Source: Colocasia esculenta
Taxonomy: Eukaryota > Streptophyta > Magnoliopsida > Alismatales > Araceae
Reading direction: 5' to 3'
DNA length: 64,000 nucleotides
NCBI GenBank assembly: GCA_014218235.1
Contig: CM024766.1
Span: 18,821,346-18,885,345, forward strand
In this document: positions 11,934 through 23,640 of the stretch, one piece after another
Layout: each line of letters starts with the position of its first letter
Numbering within the stretch: the first letter of the stretch is position 1
Program-made: the position numbers and the translations under genes
Notes under the pieces: generated by a model
Seen by the model: only the letters and a program-made list of their open reading frames with translations
Databases searched by the model: none
What the model was told of the DNA's origin: nothing

Positions 11934-13575
11934 GCACAACATATCTCAACACTTTGCTGATACCCTGACTGCAAAACCTACAACCCTGGGTTGTGAATTC
12001 TCTGTCACAACACCGTTGGGGGAGAGGGAGAAACTAAACCAATACTTTCCATCTATCGATGTAATGATTGGAGACCATAACCTAAAGGCCGACCTAGTAT
12101 GTATGTCCATGGAAGGGTATGATGTCATATTGGGGGCCGACTGGTTGTCCACATATGGGGCAAGCGTCGATTGTAAGAAAGGAAGAGTGACGTTTAGTGA
12201 CTTTCCTAAATTGGCATTCTCTAGGATTAGACATAAGAGACGGATGTCTCTAGTCTCTGCCATAAAAGCCCACAACATGATGAGGAAAGGTTGTATTGCC
12301 TTCCTAGCAGCCGTAGTAGTGGAAAAGAAGGGTTCCAAGATAGACGACATACATATAGTACAGGACTACCCAAATGTATTTCTCGAAGACCTGCCAGGGA
12401 TTCCCCCTGAACGAGATGTCAACTTCGCCATTAAGCTGATTCCTGGAGCCGCACCGGTATCGCATCAACCGTACCGGATGTCACCTGCCGAGCTGAAGGA
12501 ATTGAAGGCGCAACTGATGGAGCTACTAGAAAAGGGGTTCTTCAGACCTAGTACTTCACCATGGGGAGCTCCTATGCTATTCGTAAAGAAGAAAGATGGA
12601 TCGATGAGGCTGTGCATCGACTATCGACAACTCAATCAGCTTACCATCAAGAACAAATACCCATTGCCTAGGGTCGATGAACTATTCGACCAAATTTCTG
12701 GAGCGCAGTATTTCTCCAAGATCGATTTTCGATCTGGCTATCACCAAATGAGGATCAAGGATGACGATATTTTCAAAACGGCTTTCAGGAGTAGGTATGG
12801 ACATTATGAATTCGTCGTTATGCCTTTTGGTCTAACCAATGCTCCTACAGCCTTTATGCAACTCATGAACAGCATATATCGGTCATACCTTGACAAATTT
12901 GTGGTCGTCTTCATCAACGATATTCTCATATATTCAAAGACCAAGGAAGATCATGAAGAACACTTGAGGACCGCACTGCAAGTCTTACGAGACAACAAAC
13001 TATATGCAAAATTAAGCAAGTGCGAGTTCTGGCTCGAAGAAGTGTCTTTCTTGGCCCATGTCATATCAAAGGACGGCATCTCTGTTGATCCTTCCAAAGT
13101 TGAAGCTGTACTCAACTGGGAGAGACCAACCAATGTCACAGAAATCAGAAGCTTCTTAGGACTGGCTGGATACTACCGGCGGTTCATAAAGGACTTCTCT
13201 AAGATCGTCGTACCACTCACGCGTTTGACACGAAAGGAGAATCCCTACTCCTGGAGTAAAGAGTGTGAGAAGAGTTTCCAAACTCTCAAAGACTGCCTTA
13301 CCTCAGCACCCGTTCTCGCTCTACCAATAGAGGGAGAAGGTTTCTCTGTCTACACCGATGCCTCAGAAATCGGGCTAGGATGTGTACTCATGCAAAAGGA
13401 GAAGGTCATCGCCTATTCTTCAAGACAACTGAAGACACATGAAGTCAACTACCCTATACATGATCTCGAGCTGGCTGTCGTGGTCTTCGCCTTGATGATT
13501 TGGAGACACTATCTATATGGCGAGCAATTCACTGTCTACTCAGACCATAAAAGTCTAAAGTATTTATTCTCTTAG
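11934..13575 (+). pseudogene. pol: K1 pol, part 1: protease remnant, reverse transcriptase, RNase H
   Basis: Begins inside the protease after its DTG site; the recognisable start is near DVILGADWLSTYGA (12120-12165). RT follows: LPGIPPERDVNF near 12390, KKKDGSMRLCIDYRQLN near 12590, then the catalytic box at 12910-12921. That box reads FIND instead of the F/Y-x-D-D consensus, because codon 12916-12918 is AAC where GAC is expected, removing a catalytic metal-binding Asp. RNase H starts near 13350 (VYTDASEIGLGCVL). The frame ends at TAG 13573-13575 in KYLFS-stop-KELN, where relatives have Gln. The same frame continues beyond. Confidence 0.9.
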
Positions 13576-14700
13576 AAAGAACTCAACATGAGGCAGAGAA
13601 GATGGTTAGAATATCTAAAGGACATCGATATCAACATCCAGTACCATCCAGGTAAGGGAAACGCCGTGGCTGATGCTCTTAGTAGAAAGCCAATGGCATC
13701 TATCTCAAGTCTAGTCCTTGGCGAGATGCAATTACTTGAACAATTCGCGAGGCTAGACTTAAAGATTGAACATAGGGATGATCATGTTTTGATTGCCAAT
13801 CTCAAGATCCAATCCGATCTGCTGGAGGAAATAAAGATGCAACATGACAACGATCCATTCTTGGTTCGTGTCAAGGAAACCTTAGCAGACAGACCGGATT
13901 TTGCCATGACTGAAGATGGAAGGTTAGTATTCCAAGGGAGAACTTGTGTCCCAGACAAAGAAGCCCTAAAAAGGAAACTAATGGATGAAGCTCATCAAAC
14001 TAAGTACACTATTCATCCAGGAGGTACCAAAATGTATCAAGACATGAAAAGAACATTTTGGTGGCCGAATATGAAGAGGGAAGTAGCCGAGTATGTAGCT
14101 CATTGCCTCACATGTCAACAAGTGAAGGCAGAACATATGCGCCCTGCCGGTGTGCTCCGACCACTAGATATCCCAGAATGGAAGTGGGAAAGCATTGGCA
14201 TGGACTTCATCATGGGTTTACCCAGAACTCGTGGTGGACTTGATGCCATATGGGTCATCGTTGACCGGTTGACCAAATCTGCGCAGTTCTTACCCATAAA
14301 GAGTACATGGTCTGTGGAGGTGCTAGCTGCATTATATGTCAAGGAGATCGTGCGGTTTCACGGTATTCCGTCATCTATTATCTCTGATCGAGATCCAAGG
14401 TTCACCTCTCATTTTTTGAAAGGTCTGCAAACTGTCCTTGGTACGAAGCTTAATTTTAGTACTGTCTTTCACCCGCAGACTGATGGGCAAACTGAGAGGA
14501 CAAATCAAATTGTAGAAGACATGTTAAGGGCCTGCATTATAGATTTCAATGGTCGTTGGAATGAACACTTACCCTTGATTGAGTTCGCCTATAACAATAG
14601 TTACCAGGCGAGTAATAAATGGCACCATTTGAAGCACTTTATGGCAGGAACTGTAGATCTCTTGTGTGTTGGAATGAAGTGGGAGAACAACAATGGTTAG
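13576..14700 (+). pseudogene. pol: K1 pol, part 2: RNase H end and integrase core
   Basis: Continues the frame after the TAG (KELNMRQRRWLEYLKD, then YHPGKGNAVADALSRK, the usual end of RNase H). The integrase zinc finger has its His pair near 13990-14020 and its Cys pair near 14103-14120 (CLTCQQVK). The core has its first Asp in MDFIMGLP (about 14200), its second in SDRDPRF (about 14385) and its Glu in GQTERTNQ (about 14490). A frameshift near 14610, after EFAYNNSYQAS, diverts the frame to a stop at 14700; the true reading continues in the next feature. Confidence 0.9.
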
Positions 14701-15302
14701 GACCTGACATGGTACAAAATACAACCCGGGATATACAGATGATACGAGATCGACTCAAGATTGCTCAGTCTAGACAGAAGAGCTATGTTGATAAGAGAAG
14801 ACGGGATCTGGAATTTCAAATAGGAGATCATGTGCTGTTGAAGGTATCTCCTACCCGTGGTATTCAAAGATTCGGAGTGAAAGGAAAACTTAGCCCAAGA
14901 TTCATTGGTCCTTTCGAAGTACTTGAAAGGATTGGTGAAGTTGCTTACAGACTGGCCTGGCCGCCAAATTTGGCAAGTGTGCACAATGTCTTCCATGTCT
15001 CCATGCTTAGAAAGTATGTGTACGATTCTACACATGTCATTCGTCATAATGATCTGGTGTTAAACAAGGACATGACGTATGAAGAGAAGCCGATCAAGAT
15101 ATTAGACCGGAAGGTGCAACAACTCTGGAACCATTCTATCCATGTGGTAAAAGTCCTCTGGAATAATCGTGGAGTGGAAGAAGCCACGTGGGAACCAGAA
15201 GGAACTATCAGACGAAACTATCCTGATCTATTCGGTAAGCCATTCTCTCCTGTAAGGTCATATGAATTTGGGGACCAAATTTTTAAGAGGGGGAGGATGT
15301 AG
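14619..15302 (+). pseudogene. pol: K1 pol, part 3: integrase C-terminus and chromodomain
   Basis: Frame +1 relative to part 2. It starts MAPFEALYGR and passes a GPY/F module (SPRFIGPFEVLERIG, about 14895-14945) and VFHVSMLRKYV. It ends in a chromodomain at about 15079-15234, with aromatic and acidic residues as in VKVLWNNRGVEEATWEPE. The chromodomain identifies a chromovirus. The stop is at 15300-15302, just inside the 3' LTR. Confidence 0.9.
15278..15297 (+). promoter_or_regulatory. K1 polypurine tract
   Basis: AATTTTTAAGAGGGGGAGGA directly before the 3' LTR start TGTAGCAACC; the expected plus-strand primer. Confidence 0.85.
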
Positions 15303-15713
15303 CAACCTGAATTTTTGAGAAAAATAAAATAATAAATTAAAAACTCAGCTAAAGGGATATTCAATGAAAAGAGCATTAAATAAAACCCATTAAATAGAAA
15401 AGAGTAATGGGCTTTGCTTAATGGATTCTCTAGAACTTATTGGGTCAAAATATGAATTTACAAAGGGAGAATAATAAGAAAATACCCTAAATTCGGAGTT
15501 TAATTATCTCCTAATTGGAAAGGGGTTATTAAAGCAATAAAAGTGGCAATTAGAGTTGGAATTGGATTCCTAAACCTACTCCATATAGTCTAGCACGAAT
15601 TTAGATACTATCCTAACCCAATTAGAGATTGGAAAGCAAGAGAGGAAAGGTGGAGTTAGGAAATCTCGTAATTAAGAGGAATTTGAGTAGTAGTAGGAAT
15701 AAGAACTCTTATT

Positions 15714-15723
15714 TATATAAATA
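15714..15723 (+). promoter_or_regulatory. K1 LTR TATA box
   Basis: TATATAAATA, 417 bp into the 3' LTR. Transcription would start about 30 bp downstream. Confidence 0.6.
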
Positions 15724-16404
15724 CACCTCTTAAACACTCATGGCCAGCCCTAGCTCGTGCAAAGGGGTTCTTGGACGTGGAGAAGAGACCAAGGAGGAGG
15801 AGAAATCGAGGAGAGGAAGATCCATCAAGCTTCTTCATTCGTTCTTGGAGTTCTAAGCCCTAGAAGATAAATCGAATCAAAGGTAGGCATTCTCACAAGC
15901 AAAACCAAATCAAATCCATCTATAGATAGTTCCAATCACCAGGAACAAAAGCCCTCTTGTTTCATAATTTTTCATCGAGCCAATCTTTTGTTCTTGATTT
16001 TAGAAGTTCTGCAAACATGATAACCCCGAGTCATCATGTTTGAATCATATCTCCATGTACACTTGATCCCATGCTACGAAATTTTTACTGTAGACACTTC
16101 ATGTTGATAGGGATCTTTTGCCCCTGAAAGCCCTAATTTTTGTTGAGCATGTTGCTCGAATTAAATCAATCTTACTCTTTGTATCATGTTCTATGTTACT
16201 CATTATTGTTAATGCTCAAACCATGTTCAAACTATGCTCTCTCTCTAATTCCTATTTACTGGAAGTATTCTTGCATGTCTAGTTTCATTTGCCCCTAGTT
16301 TCATGATTTTTAATCGTGTATACAATTAGTTATGATTTTCTGAACGACCCTGTATCAAAATCTGATATTTCTGGACCTCAATCCAAGACAGAGCAGAACT
16401 CTGT

Positions 16405-16615
16405 CAGACTCAGTCCACGGACCTGAGAACGCGACAGCCCGATAGGTCGCGTTCTCAAGCCCGTCGCGACGCCTCTTCTTGTCGCGTTCTGAACGCGACA
16501 GGAGACCCCGTCGCGTTCTGGCCGCCTGAGCAGACAGCCCTGTCGCGACCCGTACAGGACCCTGTCGCGTTCCATCATGACCCTGTCGCGACCCTTATAT
16601 GGGTACGTCGCGTTC
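16405..16615 (+). repeat. K1 LTR array of GTCGCGTTC motifs in both orientations
   Basis: About ten copies of GTCGCG(TTC/ACC) or its complement, in an otherwise AT-rich LTR. They include a perfect 19-bp palindrome at 16481-16499 (GTCGCGTTCTGAACGCGAC). The same palindrome, with a different centre base, occurs in K2 at 28699-28717. Confidence 0.8.
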
Positions 16616-18238
16616 ACAGGATTTTGCATGAAAACCCATAAAATTTATTGCTCTCACTTTCTAAAATATTCTTACGCCTTTTTAATAGTCACACACGCAG
16701 TAAAAACACCTGTTTTAAAATGGAGCCATATTGAATGCTTTAAATTACATATTCACGACTTCTTTTCTATCTATGATTTATCTTACACATGCACACACAT
16801 GAACCATCCATATATGGCTGAAATCTGGCATAAAATATCTCATAATGTATCGGGTAATTTATTGCAATAACGTATATTAATTACCATATTTTAAATGACT
16901 TGTATTCGTTTCTAGTGTTGTTTATATATCGATTTCGACGCTCCACTGCTCTAGAATTCCTCTAGAACGTCGAGCACCTATTTTTATATACACACTTTAC
17001 TTGGCTTGTGGTGAACTCTCCGTCGGATATTCCTTTCGCCGGACTAGTGAACCCTTGCACAAGGCCTCCGTAAGTCTCCTCTGATCATGGATTCCCACAT
17101 GGTCGACGAGCCGGTTGTACCATAACACCCATTACACCTTTAGGGATCGATCTGATCCAAACGGCTATTAGAAGTTCGCTCTTACCTTGAATCACGTCGG
17201 ACCTTTGGACTTGTGCATAACATGGCCATCGGGAAGATCGTGAATTCCACCTGACTGCCAATACGACATGCGCGTGTTGTGCAACTGTTACTATCGCCTG
17301 TGTACTCTCGCATTACGTGCAATGTCCCTTAGCTCTCATCTATACTCTACTCGCTCGTCTATTCACGTTCTCTCTACTATCTCGTCTATTCATCTAGTGC
17401 TCTTAACCATTCTTGGTACTCTATATTGACCATTGAATGATTGTCTAAAGATACAATATAACCAATGCCTGGCAATATATAAAGGGCCCGATCTGGTCCT
17501 GGGATGTGCGCCCGAAAGTGCTAGTGCCCATGGGAGTTAAATGATCAGAGTGTTTGGCATTACACTCAAGTGCTATCTATCTCGACTATCTATATGACAA
17601 TCAAAACACAAAACGTGCTATACTCTCTCGATGTCTAGAATGACAAACAAGTGCTATACTCGTCGTACTATTATTATACTTGTGCTAGTTGTGCTATGGC
17701 CATCCTGCTATTCGTGCTATACTCGATACTTGTGCTATTTTTGGAAACTATACTCTATCTCGTGCTATTGTGCTATCTTGTTACCTGTTGTGCTATCTCT
17801 TGCTATATTTTGACTATCTTGTACCTACTATCTTAGATACTCTGCCATTAAATGCGTTAATTATTTAAAGCCTGCTTGAGCCTGAGATTTAAGTCCTACT
17901 GGGCGTTATCGCTCACCCTACGTTATTTGATGTCGTGTTCTCAGGTGAGACCGAGGATGACACATACACTCACGAGGAAGGGAATGACCAAGAGTGAAGC
18001 CAGGAGTACCCTCGAGTCATTATGTTATCTTAGAGTTGTAGTTAGTTATTTCCTTTTATTGCAATGTAATTGGGCCCTATAGAATGGCTCTGATATTAGT
18101 GGTTGTAACTAGACATTTGAAAAGTTATTAATGAGAAAGATTTGCTTTAGTGTGCAATGGTTTGATGTCTAGTATACGCTCTATACCTTTTTCTTGCAAC
18201 TGCCTTCGCGCTCCAATATTCCGCATCGGGGCGTGACA

Positions 18239-18243
18239 CTACT
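18239..18243 (+). repeat. K1 target-site duplication, right copy (ctact)
   Basis: Identical to 11907-11911. The S1 ORF (CFVNRLPEVQLGQF) resumes immediately after. Confidence 0.9.
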
Positions 18244-19039
18244 GCTTTGTCAACCGCCTGCCAGAGGTCCAGCTTGGTCAATTCAGAGCAGCCATAGCTC
18301 TGCTCCGCATAGAGAATCATGTCAACACCTCTCTTCAAGTTGATTTTACAACCTTGAAGATGCCAGAAATTGCTTTTCTCCCCAAGCTTCATTTTCTCCT
18401 TATGGACTCTGAAGTGGGTCCCATCATTTTCGAAAGATTTATAAGAGTCATGGCCAGAATCTTTGTTCAGCAGGGAGCTCCTCTTGCTTTTCATAGATTC
18501 CTCTTCAGGGAATATCAAAGAGGCTTCATCAAGTCGTCAGTCTTAGCTCCATTGCTCTCAGAGGCTAAGAGATTTGTCAACACTGATTGGTGTAAAGCCT
18601 ATCCTGAGGCTGCACTTCAGCTTGAGCAACTGAATTCTTCTCTGCACAAGTCAAATCAGCAGATTCTCACACCAGAAAAATTCATGGACCTCAACTCCTT
18701 AAATCTGGTTTCAGATCCCTATTCTTGAATAAAGATTTGCTTGCTCACAAACTCCACTACTCTCTTTCTACTAATAAATTTCTTCAGCATGCCAGCTTTG
18801 GAACTGCTGGACCCTACAAGTCATCCCTTAGCAATCAGGAGTATACTTCTTTCATTGAAGAACAGAGACTACTCCACATCAAGAGACTTAGTCCAAAGAT
18901 GGGGCCATCTTATAATATTAGTTGGGGAGTATTTAGGGATCTTTTTGAAGAGTAGGAAGTTCAAGCTTGGCAGCTCACAACTCACCATGCTTCAAGATTG
19001 TCTCCTGCCTTCTACATGCCTACCCCCTCTAATGAATGA
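18239..19039 (+). pseudogene. S1 post-pol (envelope-position) ORF, 3' part
   Basis: Continues the ORF interrupted by K1: NRLPEVQLGQFRAAI, then IIFERFIRVMARI and FHRFLFREYQRGFIKS (about 18430-18540), each with a close counterpart in S5. There are frame changes near 18320 and 18725. A TAG at 18953-18955 falls where S5 has Gln. The reading ends at TGA 19037-19039 after SPAFYMPTPSNE, matching SPVFYLPVPPQP at the S5 end. With the 5' part, the undamaged gene would have had about 1,190 codons. Confidence 0.8.
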
Positions 19040-19119
19040 AATTCCATTTCTTGGCTCCATTTATCTTTGTCTATCTCCCATTTTATCTTCTGTCTATCTA
19101 ATTCTTTTTGTTTAATGAC

Positions 19120-19132
19120 AAAAAGGGGGAGA
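19120..19132 (+). promoter_or_regulatory. S1 internal polypurine tract
   Basis: AAAAAGGGGGAGA, about 110 bp before the tract adjacent to the LTR. Multiple GGGGGAG tracts are a known Sirevirus feature. Confidence 0.7.
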
Positions 19133-19222
19133 AATTATTCTGAAATACATACCCTTAAAAAATTTCCGCAAATTAATTTCAGTCTTTTATATACATGCAA
19201 CTCTCTATGTTTTGTCATCACC

Positions 19223-19239
19223 AAAAAGGGGGAGATTCA
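19223..19239 (+). promoter_or_regulatory. S1 polypurine tract at the 3' LTR
   Basis: AAAAAGGGGGAGATTCA directly before the LTR start TGATCAGTCC; the same layout as in S5 (37363-37378, minus). Confidence 0.85.
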
Positions 19240-21485
19240 TGATCAGTCCATCTCCAAGTAATTTATCATTAATTTTATGTATTTTTGGCGATTAACAAAA
19301 CCTTGAAAAGTACTTTCTAACAATATTTTCTGAAGTTTATCCATATGCAGTAATTCAAGCAATATCTATAAGTTGTCTACACACATTGCTATCTGAAGTT
19401 CAATGCATATGTTTTGTCTAAGTACACATCAACTTCTTTGATAGAACAACGATTTATTTAGAAGAACATCGATTTCATCCTAACATCGATTTCATCCCTA
19501 CATTGGTTTCACTAAAACAACAACTTCCTGAGTACACATCGATTTCATAAGTAAAACAACGATTTCGATCTTACAACGATTTCATAGCTAGAACATCGAT
19601 TTCGGTTCTACATCGACTTTGTTGTTACAATGATTTCATAGAAACATCGATTTCGTCTTACTTAAACATTGACTTGTCGCTACAACGACTTCATAGAAAC
19701 ATCGATTTCATTTCACTTAAACATCGACTTGGTTGCTACAACGACTTCATAGCTTCAACATCGATTTCATTGCAACGACGACTTCACTTCACTTAAACAA
19801 CGATTTGGTTGCTACAATGATTTCATAGAAACATCGATTTCGTTTTACTTAAACATCGACTTCGTTGCTACAACGACTTCATAATAACATCGATTTCATT
19901 TAACTTAAACATAGACTTGGTTGCTACAACGACCTCGTAGCTTCAACACCGATTTCATTGCAACAATGACTTCACATCACTTGAACAACGATTTCGTCTC
20001 ACTTAAACAATGATTTGGTTGCTTCAACGATTTCAGTAGAACAACGACTTCATGTTTATATCGATTTCGTTTCAAACAACGATTTTATCAACACATCAAC
20101 TTCAGTTAAACAACGACTGTGCATAGAACATCAATTTCATTAATACATGGATTATGCTCACATCGACTTGATTTCAATATGGATTGCATTCTCACTTGAC
20201 TTATGATTATATCATTGATTTAATATCAACATCGACTCTCTCTGGGTACAGCTTGTCTAAATACATCAACCCTCTATTAATGATTTCACTTTAGACAGCT
20301 GTCAAACATTCTCGTTTAAATCCCTTTTAAACATTCTTTAATCTCATTCCACATGATACTCAAATGTATTTCAAATCTTTGTGGATTTCAAGTTTTCCCA
20401 CGAAAGCATGTTGTATCCCATGTTCTCTAACATTTATTGCAACAGTACAAACCTCTGCACGATATATCTTTTGCCTATCTTGCCTATGACACACAAAGTC
20501 ACACTTTACATTATGACATAATGGCATTTCCCTTCTTGTGTATTTTCATACTGCACGACTACTAATGTTGACTGACAGTTTAGACAAAGATAAGTTGTCT
20601 AGGTGTCAACATTTATTATGTGCAGGGTTTCCGGTAGAAACACATGTTGCAAAGATGGACCTGTCAAACCTGACAAGAGGATAGAAGATTCAGACAATCT
20701 CTCCTCATGAGTGTATGTGTCAATCTGGACATTAATGGCTGCAAGCTCACATGCTCCATACTTCGGACCAGATACTCCAACGTGCATGAAGATATGAGAC
20801 AACGGATACTTCAATGGTCAAATTATTTCAAAGAAGATAAAAGAAGACTGGTGACTCCAAGCACAACACCAACTCTTTCAACCTCTGAGAAGCTTGAACA
20901 TCTTAGTCATCTGAAGAACAACAAGAGCTAGCTTGTTCATTCCAACCTTCTGTAGCTCTTATCTCTCCATAGAATATTGCATTGCCTTTGAGAGCTTGCG
21001 TTGATCTGAGAGAGTCCATTTGTGATAATCTTGTGTCTCTCAGACTTTGCCTCAGATCAAGCAGTGACTATAAGCTTGGTCTTGGTGCCTTTCTCTTTCA
21101 ACTCATCTTTTCTGTGAGCATTCCTCTTCGGGTGTGAAGAGAAGACTTGTTGCATCAGGTCGAGCGATCCTTCTTCTAGTTGAGAAGAGAAGGCCAGCTA
21201 TTGCTAGATGTGTATGTGTCCTTAAGGGGGACTGTACCCTTGTTTAGTGGAATCCCAAGTGGTTGCTTGGGGACTGGACGTAGGACTCATTGGGATAGGA
21301 GATCCGAACCAGGATAAAATTTCCTGTTGTCTGTGTGATTGTTCTCTTTGTTTTGATTAACACTAACTCTAACTATCGATCTTAGTGTTGTCTGTCAAGT
21401 GTGTTTATTTACAGGAATTATTGTAAGAAGAATTTTTAGCAATCTATTCACCCCCCCCCCCTCTGGGCTTGCTATCTGGGCAACA
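19240..21485 (+). repeat. S1 3' LTR (about 2,246 bp)
   Basis: Starts TGATCAGTCCATC and ends CTATCTGGGCAACA, parallel to S5 (TGATGAACAGTCCATC ... CGGGCAACA). U3 holds the AACATCGATTTC array. The R/U5 part shares with S3 and S5 the stretch around cttaagggggactgtaccctt (about 21221) and the ccccccctctgggcttgc end. Confidence 0.88.
19440..20240 (+). repeat. S1 U3 array of AACATCGATTTC/AACGATTTC motifs
   Basis: Several dozen degenerate copies of a 9-12 bp motif (AACGATTTC or ACATCGATTTC) spaced about 15-30 bp apart, all in one orientation. Homologous arrays occur in the U3 of S3 and, inverted, of S5. Confidence 0.85.
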
Positions 21486-21970
21486 AAAAGCTCTACTACC
21501 ATCGATGCAACACTTCGGCTGGTGACTTCAACTGATCAGAAGAAAGTCATGCATGACAAAGTGAAACTTTGGTGGTGCTTCGATTGGATCAAAATACACG
21601 TAGTCAGTGGAAGCGAAACTTCATATATGGCTTTGTTTATGACGAAGTGAAGCTTCGACTGATCAAAGAAAACATGCATGACGAAGTGAAGCTTCATATA
21701 TGACTTGTATATGAGGAAGTGAAACTTCAACTGGGAGCTTCGACTGATCAAAGAAAACATACATGACGTAGTGAAACTTAAATAGAAATCGATAGGGATT
21801 TTCAGTGCAAATCTTATGTAGCGATAGAAATTAATTTATTTTGAGACATAAATTATCATGAAAAATATAATTACTTTTATTCATAAAAATGATATTAAAT
21901 ATATTTATGATAAACATGAGTTTGGTTATCACCAAAATAAAATGATAAAAACTATAAGAGTGGTTCAACA
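21486..21970 (-). repeat. S2 3' LTR, U3 part only
   Basis: On the minus strand it starts TGTTGAACCACTC at 21970, next to a polypurine tract (AAAAGGAAGAGAT, 21971-21986). At 21540-21780 are three or four diverged copies of a unit containing GAAGTGAARCTTC and gactgatcaaagaaaacat. The remainder of the LTR is missing. Confidence 0.7.
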
Positions 21971-22479
21971 ATCTCTTCCTTTTTAGTGATGACAAAACTC
22001 ATGTGAATTTTTTGAAATTAAGTTAATTAAAATGAACATTAAACAAAAAATTCATAGATAAAATACTCTCCCCATTTTTGTCAATGACCAAAAAGGAAAG
22101 TTCTTACAATTGATGTCCATTTCCTTTCTATTTATGTGGAGACTTCTTACCATTTTAGTCTTGATTTCTGACTGGCTCCCCTTGAATGTGATGCTCCCCC
22201 TCAGTGTGTGTCTCCCCCTAAATTGTTGCTTATCATATCTTCACAAGTTCTTCTTGTCAGTTGATCGATTTGTCTCCATCTGTCAACAATTGAGCATTGT
22301 GTAACGACATATTTCTTTTGTATGTTGACAACTTCTTGTTGTATTTCCACTTGTTATTATGTTGGGAGATTTTCAAGAAGATTCCCTACATTGGTCTTAC
22401 AAAAATCTTGTGCAGATGTTAGTAGTATTGTAAATTAAACATGACTTAAAATTATAAACTAATATGAAATAAAGAAAAA

Positions 22480-23096
22480 TTTTATCGGTGACTACTTCCT
22501 CTTCAGATTGGAATGAAGTGAAGAGTACGTAGTCACCAGTTGGATGCTTTAAAACATCCTCTAAGCATACCCACTTGGATGCCTTCTTGCTAGTTTGTCC
22601 ATCAAAATTAGATTGGCATTCTCTTCATCTTGTCCTATGCTTGAGGTACCTGAGTGGTTCTTCATTGAAGTTGTCTTCTGAGGTGGCTCTTGGAAATTAG
22701 GTGTCTTACCCTCAGCTTCTTCTTTATTAGAGGCTTCATCTATAATTCCCTCTTCAGGGATATTCTTTTGGGGAAGGCTCTAAAGCTCCTCTCAACCTGA
22801 GATTCTTTCCTTACAGCTTCTTCTTCAGGTGGAAAGATGTCTTCCTGTGGAGTTTCCTGCTGCTCCCCCTGATTTGGTTCTTCATCATCAACTTCCATCA
22901 TATTGTCAGCACGTAATTCTATTCAATACTTCTTCAGTGGTGACAATTGGAGGAGATGGAATCATAGCTTCCTCCCTTGTTTCCTTAGACACTTGAGCAC
23001 CAGTGTCCTCTTCTTTTTAAACTGGAACAATCTCATCTTGAGTAGCAGGAACTTCAATTGTAATGGGTTCTCCTACATATTGAGTTTCAATTCATC
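22480..23096 (-). pseudogene. S2 remnant of post-pol ORF, acidic segment
   Basis: Minus-strand translation gives acidic, Pro/Glu-rich peptides such as PITIEVPATQDEIVP and MMEVDDEEPNQGEQQ. Their composition and short motifs resemble the acidic segment of the S1 and S5 post-pol ORFs. At least one stop and one frameshift are present. The N-terminal domain is missing because of the deletion. Confidence 0.55.
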
Positions 23097-23396
23097 CTAT
23101 ATATCTTTTGTTGTCTTGCAGACTAATATTCTATCAAAATCTAGCTTGGATATAGCATAATACATGAAGCTTTTCGCCTTGTTGTTCAAAGATATTAGCC
23201 TTTTGTCATTGTCTATCCATTCGTCCTTGGGTTTTGATGACACATAGTCGCCATCTTCAATAATGCTCCATAGATCATAGTCTTTGCCTTTTAGGAAGAA
23301 CTCCATATGCATGCTCCAGTATGTGTAGTTTTCACCATCGAAGAGAGGAGGTCCAGTGACAGTTTGGCTTTCAGTACTGTAGCCTTGGGCTGTCAT
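23097..23396 (-). pseudogene. gag: S2 gag, N-terminal fragment
   Basis: ATG at 23394-23396 (MTAQGYSTESQ), then PPLFDGENYTYWSMHMEFFLKG and SFMYYAISKLDFDRI, the conserved start of Sirevirus Gag as in S3 and S5. Homology ends after VCKTTKDI at about 23100, where the deletion junction brings in post-pol sequence. Confidence 0.85.
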
Positions 23397-23484
23397 AGAT
23401 CTTCTCTTTAGATCGTGAGATCTTCTTCACAGAGCTTGGCTCTTACACCACTTGTTGGTATCAGTGCTTTAATCAGATGCCACA

Positions 23485-23496
23485 GCTCTGATACCA
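23485..23496 (-). promoter_or_regulatory. S2 primer binding site
   Basis: TGGTATCAGAGC on the minus strand, complementary to the 3' end of initiator Met-tRNA, two bases after the LTR end. Confidence 0.85.
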
Positions 23497-23498
23497 CT

Positions 23499-23640
23499 TG
23501 TTGGCCCACTTAGTTGGCAGCAAGGCACCTAGAGGGGGTGTGTATAAGATAAATAGAAATCTGAAGGCAAAACCACTAGCAACCTATTCCACCGCCAAGT
23601 TCATCTATTTTCCCTTTTTTTCATTCTAAATGCTAAAAAC
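23499..23640 (-). repeat. S2 5' LTR, U5 end
   Basis: Begins (plus-strand reading) TGTTGGCCCACTTAGTTGGC and carries the ctagagggggtgtg stretch typical of the U5 end in this group. I cannot follow the LTR beyond about 23640. Confidence 0.55.

Larger units (their letters stand above)
11912..18238 (+). mobile_element. K1: Tekay/Del-type chromovirus (Ty3/Gypsy) with deleted 5' end
   Basis: Flanked by the duplication ctact. The 5' LTR is reduced to 22 bp joined directly to the protease, so the rest of the LTR, the primer site, gag and the N-terminal protease are gone. Protease remnant, RT, RNase H, integrase and a C-terminal chromodomain follow, then a polypurine tract and a complete 2,941-bp 3' LTR. 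The chromodomain and the long LTR fit the Tekay/Del clade, whose chromodomain is thought to steer insertion into heterochromatin. Confidence 0.92.
15298..18238 (+). repeat. K1 3' LTR (2,941 bp)
   Basis: Starts TGTAGCAACC and ends GGGGCGTGACA at 18238, directly followed by the duplication ctact. It contains a TATA box at 15714-15723 and, downstream of that, an array of GTCGCGTTC/GAACGCGAC motifs (16405-16615). Otherwise it is AT-rich with no coding signal. The CTCAGGTGAGACCGAGGATG region near 17940 is shared in outline with the K2 fragment. Confidence 0.9.
8831..21485 (+). mobile_element. S1: Sirevirus-type Ty1/Copia relic, 3' half only
   Basis: What remains is a long post-pol ORF (9149-11911 and 18239-19039), two GGGGGAG polypurine tracts and a 3' LTR (19240-21485). 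The same order is seen downstream of pol in S5, whose post-pol protein is clearly homologous. Gag, pol and the 5' LTR are missing on the left, where T1 begins. K1 sits inside the ORF. Excluding K1, the visible part is about 6.3 kb. Confidence 0.85.
21486..23640 (-). mobile_element. S2: internally deleted Sirevirus-type relic
   Basis: On the minus strand: an LTR piece ending GTGGGCCAACA at 23499, the primer site, the first 100 codons of gag, then directly the acidic part of a post-pol ORF, CTCCCCCT-rich sequence, a polypurine tract and the start of a 3' LTR (TGTTGAACCAC at 21970). Pol is absent: a deletion joins gag to the post-pol ORF near 23097. The 3' LTR is cut at 21486 by S1, which suggests S1 inserted into it. 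The upper boundary is not visible. Confidence 0.75.

Noticed and set aside
17631..17836. Short Cys/Tyr/Leu-rich frames that look like membrane peptides
   Set aside because: Produced by a gtgctata-rich low-complexity stretch in the K1 LTR.
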